A model generated the notes under the pieces. It made no database searches. It saw only the letters and a program-made list of their open reading frames with translations, and was not told the origin of the DNA. Made by a program: the position numbers and the translations under genes. A stretch of DNA of 45,932 bases. It comes from Kutzneria sp. 744. GTDB lineage: Bacteria; Actinomycetota; Actinomycetes; Mycobacteriales; Pseudonocardiaceae. Positions 42,003-45,932 of the stretch are shown here, one piece after another (the stretch's first letter is position 1; the number at the start of each line of letters is the position of its first letter). The DNA lies in the NCBI RefSeq assembly GCF_000568255.1, contig NZ_KK037166.1:4849799-4895730 (forward strand). The letters run 5' to 3'.

Positions 42003-43059
42003 GGTTTCTAGTGGTCGTTGCAACACTGCTGCTAGCCGGTGGTGGTGAGCAGTCGTGTCACGCGTTCAGCTGGGCTGTCCCAGCCGAGTGTCTCGCGGGG
42101 CCGGTCGTTGAGTTCGGCCGCGACCGCGTCCAGGTGCTCGGCGGTGTGGACCGACAGGTCGGTGCCCTTGGGGAAGTACTGGCGTAGCAGGCCGTTGGTG
42201 TTCTCGTTGGAGCCGCGCTGCCAGGGTGAGTGCGGGTCGCAAAAGTAGACCGGCATCCCCGTCGTCTCGGTGAACTGGCCGTGCAGGTGCATCTCGCTGC
42301 CCTGATCCCACGTCAACGACCGCCGCAACTGCGCCGGCAAGGTGGCGATCTTCGCCACGAGGGCGTCACGGACCGCCGTCGGGGTGTAGCCATCCGGCAG
42401 GTGCAGCAGCATCACGAACCGGGTCGTCCGCTCCACCAGCGTGCCGATCGCCGACCGGTTGAACGCGCCCATGACCAGATCGCCTTCCCAGTGCCCCGGC
42501 ACCGCCCGATCCGCCACCTCGGCCGGCCGGTCGCTGATCATGACCATGTCGGTGGCCATCCGCGGCCGACGCGCATCCGCACGGGTGCGGGGGCGTCGCG
42601 CGATACGGCCGGTCCGCAACCAGCCGGCGACCTCCCGCCGCAAACCGCCCCGAGCCTGCACATACAGGGCTTGGTAGATCGTCTCGTGACTCACATGCCA
42701 CCTTGGTTGGTCGGGCGACACTCCGGGTTGGCGGACCCGGTCGGCGATCACGATCCGCTCGTCCAGACTCAGGTAGCGGGACGACACCACCGGCTGCGCT
42801 GGTGGCGCCGCCGTGGCGGCGGCTTTCGCGGCGGCCTGCCAGTACTTCGCGGTGCGGTAATTGATCCCGACCCGCCGGGCCGCTTCCCGGCTGCCCACAC
42901 CCAGGTCCACCAACGCAAAGTAAGTGCCGCGCTCGGCGGTCAGGCGCTTGCCACGCCGGGACGGGTCCCTGGTCATGCCCTCGGGGATCCGGTCACGGTG
43001 TCGTCTGGTCATCGTTGCGTCTCCTGATCACTCAGGTGTTGCAACGACCACTAGAAACC
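42003..43059. mobile_element. IS30-family insertion sequence (complete)
   Basis: The 1057-bp element is bounded by perfect 24-bp terminal inverted repeats (GGTTTCTAGTGGTCGTTGCA... at 42003-42026 and its complement at 43036-43059). One transposase gene fills it. No unambiguous target duplication is seen; IS30 members duplicate only 2-3 bp. It lies in the convergent gap between dapD and an oxygenase gene, so it disrupts no gene. Confidence 0.93.
42032..43012 (-). CDS. IS30 family transposase
   Basis: A 326-residue DDE transposase. The N-terminal helix-turn-helix (RGKRLTAERGTYFALVDLGVGSREAARRVGINYRTAKYWQ) binds the repeats, HVSHETIYQALYVQARGGL is the IS30 signature, and the catalytic Asp, Asp, Glu lie in GHWEGDLVMGA, LTWDQGSEM and QRGSNENTNGLLRQYFPKGTDLS. 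The frame is intact and the domain complete, so it may be active. ATG 43012 is the first start; the length is somewhat short of the 380 residues common in the family. Confidence 0.95.
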   Translation of the reverse strand: MTRRHRDRIPEGMTRDPSRRGKRLTAERGTYFALVDLGVGSREAARRVGINYRTAKYWQAAAKAAATAAPPAQPVVSSRYLSLDERIVIADRVRQPGVSPDQPRWHVSHETIYQALYVQARGGLRREVAGWLRTGRIARRPRTRADARRPRMATDMVMISDRPAEVADRAVPGHWEGDLVMGAFNRSAIGTLVERTTRFVMLLHLPDGYTPTAVRDALVAKIATLPAQLRRSLTWDQGSEMHLHGQFTETTGMPVYFCDPHSPWQRGSNENTNGLLRQYFPKGTDLSVHTAEHLDAVAAELNDRPRETLGWDSPAERVTRLLTTTG

Positions 43060-43078
43060 ACCTTGGGTGGGAGCCTGT

Positions 43079-44044
43079 TCACCCCACGCTGATCGCGGCC
43101 AGCTTCTCCTTCAGGTACTGCCCCCAGTTGGTGGCCGGGTAGCTGCGCCGGCCGATGGGCGGGGCCATGGACTCCACCACGGCGTCGTGGTTGGCTTCGT
43201 AGAAGAAGACCAACGACACCAGGTCCTCGGTGGGGGCGTCGGCGGGTGGGGGCAGGACGCGGTGGCGGGTGGAGCGCCAGCGGTCGCCGGTCCAGCGGGC
43301 CATGAGGTCGCCGATGTTGACGGTGAAGGCGGCGGGGTCGTAGGGGGCGTCGATCCACTGGCCGTCGGCGGTGTAGATCTGGAGGCCGCCGAGGCCGGGC
43401 TCGCGGTCCAACACGGTGACGGTGCCGAAGTCGGTGTGCGGACCGATGCGGAACTGGCCCTCGGCAGCGGGGCCGACGCGGGTCAGGGGCGGGTACCAGT
43501 TGATGTTGAAGCCGTAGGTGGGCTCGGACAGGAACGGCTCGAAGTAGTCGACGTCCAGTCCGAGGGCGACGGCGCAGAGGGCCATCAGCTCGTCGGACAG
43601 GGCGTGCATCTCGTCCAGGTACTCGCCGACGACGGAGCGCATCCGGGGCAGCTGGGCGTCGGGCCAGACGTTGGGGGCGAACCACTCGGCGTCGACGGCG
43701 GGGTTGCCGGTGGGGGTGTCGCAGGCGGCGGTGAAGGACTCCTTCATGTCCGGCGGCGTGGGCGTGCCCTCTGCGTAGCCGTTGGCCTCGGCCCCGGGCG
43801 GCAGCCAGCCGCGGCCGCCGACGGCGGTGGCGTAGGTCTGCTTGACGTCCTCGGGCAGCGCGAAGAACTCCCGGGCCACGGCCCGCGTGTCGTCACGCAA
43901 CGAGGTGCTCACCTCGTGCCCGGTGATCAGCAGGAAGCCGGCCGTCTGCAAGGCCTCGTCGACGCGGGCGGCGACCTCGGCACGGTCCCGGTCGTCGCCG
44001 TGGAACCAGGCCTGGAGGTCGATGCTGGGCACTGCGTGGGTCAC
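43079..44044 (-). CDS. 2-oxoglutarate/Fe(II)-dependent oxygenase, isopenicillin-N-synthase-like
   Basis: A 321-residue non-haem iron oxygenase. The N-terminal DIOX_N part (VPSIDLQAWFHGDDRDRAEVAARVDEALQTAGFLLITGH) and the core double-stranded beta helix are present. Iron ligands are His and Asp in RIGPHTDFGTVTVL and His in RSTRHRVLPP, whose Arg-x-Ser-like context binds 2-oxoglutarate; NINWYPPL contributes to the active site. The substrate is unknown. The GTG at 44044 overlaps the stop of the upstream deaminase gene (GTGA), so both act in one pathway, perhaps oxidation of a base or nucleoside product, which is inference. Confidence 0.9.
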   Translation of the reverse strand: MTHAVPSIDLQAWFHGDDRDRAEVAARVDEALQTAGFLLITGHEVSTSLRDDTRAVAREFFALPEDVKQTYATAVGGRGWLPPGAEANGYAEGTPTPPDMKESFTAACDTPTGNPAVDAEWFAPNVWPDAQLPRMRSVVGEYLDEMHALSDELMALCAVALGLDVDYFEPFLSEPTYGFNINWYPPLTRVGPAAEGQFRIGPHTDFGTVTVLDREPGLGGLQIYTADGQWIDAPYDPAAFTVNIGDLMARWTGDRWRSTRHRVLPPPADAPTEDLVSLVFFYEANHDAVVESMAPPIGRRSYPATNWGQYLKEKLAAISVG

Positions 44045-44511
44045 GGAGTCTCCCCGATGTCCTCGAACCACAGGTGCGGTTCGGCCGCGATGAACTCGGT
44101 CATCATGCTGACGCATTCGGCGTCGTCGAGCACCGTCACGGCCACGCCGTGCTCGGCCAGCCAGTCGTGGCCGCCGTGGAAGGTGCGGGCCTCGCCGATC
44201 ACGACGTGGCCGATGTTGAACTGGCGGACGAGGCCGGAGCAGTACCAGCACGGCGACAGCGTGGTCACCATGATCGTGTCCCGATAGGTCGGTCGCCGGC
44301 CGGCATTGCGGAAGGCGGCGGTCTCGGCGTGCATCGAGGGATCGCCATCCTGCACGCGGCGGTTGTGGCCGCTGCCCAACAGCGTGCCGTCCACGTGGAA
44401 AAGCGCGGCGCCGATCGGGATGCCGCCCTCGGCCCGACCGGCCCTGGCCTCACGAACGGCCGCTTCGAGCAGGTCCGCGTGCGTCTCTTCGGGGGAGCCA
44501 TTCATCCGCAT
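44041..44511 (-). CDS. Cytosine-deaminase-like enzyme (yeast Fcy1 type)
   Basis: A 156-residue zinc-dependent deaminase. The zinc and proton-shuttle site is MHAETAAF (His, Glu) with TTLSPCWYCSGLV (two Cys). The remaining sequence (GGIPIGAALF, GSGHNRRVQDG, VVIGEARTF, AVTVLDDAECVSMMTEFIAAEPHLWFEDIGE) follows yeast cytosine deaminase Fcy1 over its full length, including the C-terminal WFEDIGE. Bacteria normally use an unrelated amidohydrolase (CodA) for this reaction. ATG 44511 is chosen; ATG 44523 is an alternative. It is translationally coupled to the oxygenase. Confidence 0.85.
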   Translation of the reverse strand: MRMNGSPEETHADLLEAAVREARAGRAEGGIPIGAALFHVDGTLLGSGHNRRVQDGDPSMHAETAAFRNAGRRPTYRDTIMVTTLSPCWYCSGLVRQFNIGHVVIGEARTFHGGHDWLAEHGVAVTVLDDAECVSMMTEFIAAEPHLWFEDIGETP

Positions 44512-44517
44512 GTCACC

Positions 44518-44523
44518 TACCAT
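44518..44523 (+). promoter_or_regulatory. Leaderless -10 box of CHAD gene
   Basis: TACCAT ends 6 nt before ATG 44530. Confidence 0.5.
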
Positions 44524-44529
44524 TCACCA

Positions 44530-45456
44530 ATGAGCACGTCCATCGCCCCAGCTCGCCGGCCCGTCACGCCGGAACGGTTGGGCCTGGCGCCGCTCCCCGT
44601 CCCGGCCACCGCGAAGGATCCGGTCGCCCGCCACGTCCGAGCGGCGCTGCATGCCCAGACGTTGGCCATGCTGCACTACGAGCCGGGCACCCGCACCGGC
44701 GAGGATCCCGAGGACCTGCACCAGATGCGCGTGTCGGTGCGGCGGCTGCGAGCTGTGCTCAAGTCCGCGCCCGACAGTGCCAAGCTGCGGGTCGAGCTGG
44801 GCTGGCTCGGCGGCGCGCTGGGACCGGTGCGGGATCTGGACGTGCTGATCGATCGTCTCCGGGCCGAGTCCGACGACTTCCCCGATGACGAGCGGACCGT
44901 CGCCACCACCCTGCTGGACGGCCTCGTCAACGAGCGGGTCTCCGCCCGTGCGCGGCTCACCTCGGCTCTGAACAGCTCGCGCTACCGGACGCTGCTGGGG
45001 CACCTGGCCCAGGCCGCCAACTCCGAGCTCGACCCAACCGCGTCGGAGCCCGAGCTGATGGATCTGGTGCGGGCGCCGTACCGGAAGCTGCGCAAGGCGG
45101 TGCGGGCCCTGCCGGCCGATCCGCCGGATGAGGACCTGCACCGGCTGCGCATCCTCGGCAAGCGTTTGCGGTACGCCGCCGAGCTGGTCCGTCCCATCAC
45201 CGGCAAGCAGCTCAAGGAGCTGGTGCGGGCGTCGAAGGAGCTGCAGGAGGTGCTGGGCGAGCACCAGGACGCCTGCGTCGCCGAGCAGGAGGTCCGGCGA
45301 CTGGTGGCGGCTCAGGGCGACGTCGTCGACTGGGACCTGGTGTTCGTGGCCGGACGGCTGGTGGAGCGGGAGCACGTCCGCCGCGTGACCACCCGCGACC
45401 TGTGGCACGCCGCTTGGTCGGCGGTAGACCGCCAGGGTAGAACCGTCCTTCGCTGA
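44530..45456 (+). CDS. CHAD domain-containing protein
   Basis: A 308-residue all-helical protein of the CHAD family (conserved histidine alpha-helical domain), which binds polyphosphate. Conserved segments: EDLHQMRVSVRRLRAVLK (His and Arg cluster near residue 65), GGALGPVRDLDVLIDRL, and DEDLHRLRILGKRLRYAAELV with the second histidine. The predicted fold is two four-helix bundles with basic residues lining the groove. It has no CYTH domain, unlike many relatives. The start ATG 44530 follows a TACCAT box at 6 nt (leaderless). It is divergent from the deaminase gene. A role at polyphosphate granules is inferred from the family. Confidence 0.9.
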   Translation: MSTSIAPARRPVTPERLGLAPLPVPATAKDPVARHVRAALHAQTLAMLHYEPGTRTGEDPEDLHQMRVSVRRLRAVLKSAPDSAKLRVELGWLGGALGPVRDLDVLIDRLRAESDDFPDDERTVATTLLDGLVNERVSARARLTSALNSSRYRTLLGHLAQAANSELDPTASEPELMDLVRAPYRKLRKAVRALPADPPDEDLHRLRILGKRLRYAAELVRPITGKQLKELVRASKELQEVLGEHQDACVAEQEVRRLVAAQGDVVDWDLVFVAGRLVEREHVRRVTTRDLWHAAWSAVDRQGRTVLR

Positions 45457-45470
45457 ACACCCCCTCTTTT

Positions 45471-45523
45471 GCCACATGCGCTTCCTATGTGGCACCAGGC
45501 GCCAAACGGGAAGCGCATGTGGC
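45471..45523. repeat. Dispersed palindromic repeat, copy 3
   Basis: The left arm equals copy 1; the inner five bases of the right arm differ (AAACG), so only the outer 15 bp and the GGC/GCC core pair well. The loop is ACCAGGC. Confidence 0.85.
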
Positions 45524-45539
45524 GTTTGGGGGTGGAAAC

Positions 45540-45592
45540 GCCACATGCGCTTCCTATGTGGCGTCTGGTGCCAAGTGGGAAGCGCATGTGGC
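45540..45592. repeat. Dispersed palindromic repeat, copy 4
   Basis: Tandem to copy 3, separated by 16 bp. The left arm equals copy 1; the inner right arm reads AAGTG. The loop GTCTGGT is close to the complement of copy 3's loop. An A6 run follows. The pair fills the convergent gap between the CHAD and dapC genes. Confidence 0.85.
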
Positions 45593-45632
45593 AAAAAAGT
45601 GGGCGGCCAGACGTAGGGGCGTTAGGCTCCGG

Positions 45633-45932
45633 CTAGCCAGCCAGGCGGGAGGCGGCGGCGGCGATGCGTTCGTCGGTGGCGGTCAGCGCCATTCGCACGT
45701 GGCGGTTGCCGGTGGGGCCGTAGAAGGTGCCGGGAGCAGCCAGGATGCCGAGCGAGGCCAGCCAGGCGGCGGTGTCCCAGGCGTCCTCGTCCCGGGTGGC
45801 CCACAGGTAGAGGCCGGCCTCGGAGTGGTCGATGCGGAAGCCGGCGCCGAGCAGCGCCTCCCGCAGGACCTTGCGCCGGGCCTGGTAGCGGGCCCGCTGC
45901 TCGACGACGTGCTGGTCGTCGCCCAGGGCGAA
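45633..45932 (-). CDS. dapC: Aminotransferase, probable succinyldiaminopimelate transaminase (partial, 5' part outside window)
   Basis: Only the last 99 codons are present. The fragment (FALGDDQHVVEQRARYQARRKVLREALLGAGFRI, then SEAGLYLWATRDEDAWDTAAWLASLGILAAPGTFYGPTGNRHVRMALTATDERI) is the C-terminal domain of a fold-type I, PLP-dependent class I/II aminotransferase; the Arg in RHVRMAL binds the substrate alpha-carboxylate. Assignment as DapC is based on likeness to actinobacterial DapC C-termini and on dapD and dapE nearby; the PLP lysine is outside the window. It may have stood next to dapD before the intervening genes. Confidence 0.75.
   Translation of the reverse strand, partial: FALGDDQHVVEQRARYQARRKVLREALLGAGFRIDHSEAGLYLWATRDEDAWDTAAWLASLGILAAPGTFYGPTGNRHVRMALTATDERIAAAASRLAG

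Noticed and set aside
42230-43027. Open frame antisense to the IS30 transposase.
   Set aside because: No motif; the transposase on the other strand has the full DDE domain and boundaries.
45471-45592. Tandem repeats that could be a minimal CRISPR array.
   Set aside because: Only two units, each a self-complementary palindrome, no spacers of regular length and no cas genes.

Overview
The window is high-GC actinobacterial chromosome (about 70% GC by eye, many GTG starts, GC-rich third codon positions). Gene content and order point to Pseudonocardiales or a close relative. From memory, the backbone is collinear with the Mycobacterium tuberculosis block running from dapD (Rv1201c) to lpqY-sugABC (Rv1235-1238): dapD, dapE, LOG protein, folP2, gpgS, a small coiled-coil protein, tagA, DUF3117, glgM, glgC, a TetR regulator, an O-methyltransferase, sigE, rseA, htrA, tatB, mrp, DUF1003, an MgtE_N/PRC protein, a YflT-like stress protein and the trehalose importer. 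No rRNA, tRNA or CRISPR array was found.

Layout. 1-4400 (minus): stress protein, then the coupled operon lpqY-sugA-sugB-sugC for trehalose uptake (sugC runs off the left edge). 4478-15124: acyl-CoA dehydrogenase, tiny zinc ribbon, a reductase/AraC/reductase cassette, a CitE-like lyase, two antibiotic-kinase-fold proteins, PhzF, MgtE_N/PRC and DUF1003. 15149-21609: mrp, marR, tatB, htrA, rseA, sigE, O-methyltransferase, tetR: envelope stress and Tat export. 21695-28231: epimerase, a hypothetical gene, glgC and glgM (alpha-glucan precursor synthesis), a lipoprotein and a LysR regulator. 28318-33315: leucyl aminopeptidase (disrupted), DUF3117, tagA, coiled-coil protein, gpgS, folP2. 33708-39030: a secretome island (Asn/Gly-repeat protein, secreted alpha/beta hydrolase, two sedolisin proteases) where mycobacteria carry fadD6. 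39108-41898: LOG, dapE, dapD (lysine/peptidoglycan precursor branch). 42003-43059: a complete IS30-family element. 43079-45932: oxygenase, cytosine-deaminase-like enzyme, CHAD protein and the 3' end of a dapC-like aminotransferase.

How the genes fit together. The carbohydrate genes form a theme: trehalose recovery (LpqY-SugABC), ADP-glucose and maltose-1-phosphate formation (GlgC, GlgM) and the first step of methylglucose lipopolysaccharide synthesis (GpgS). SigE, its anti-sigma factor and HtrA form an envelope-stress module beside TatB.

Most notable: (a) at least twelve genes have a TAnnnT -10 box 6-8 nt before the start codon, so leaderless transcription looks pervasive; two divergent pairs (phzF/mgtE-like, dapE/dapD) share the same compact arrangement in which the two -10 boxes overlap by two bases; (b) pepA is split by about 470 bp of roughly 50% GC sequence unlike anything else in the window; (c) rseA carries three frameshifts; (d) a secreted protein has four near-identical Asn/Gly modules; (e) several families of long perfect palindromes sit between convergent genes.
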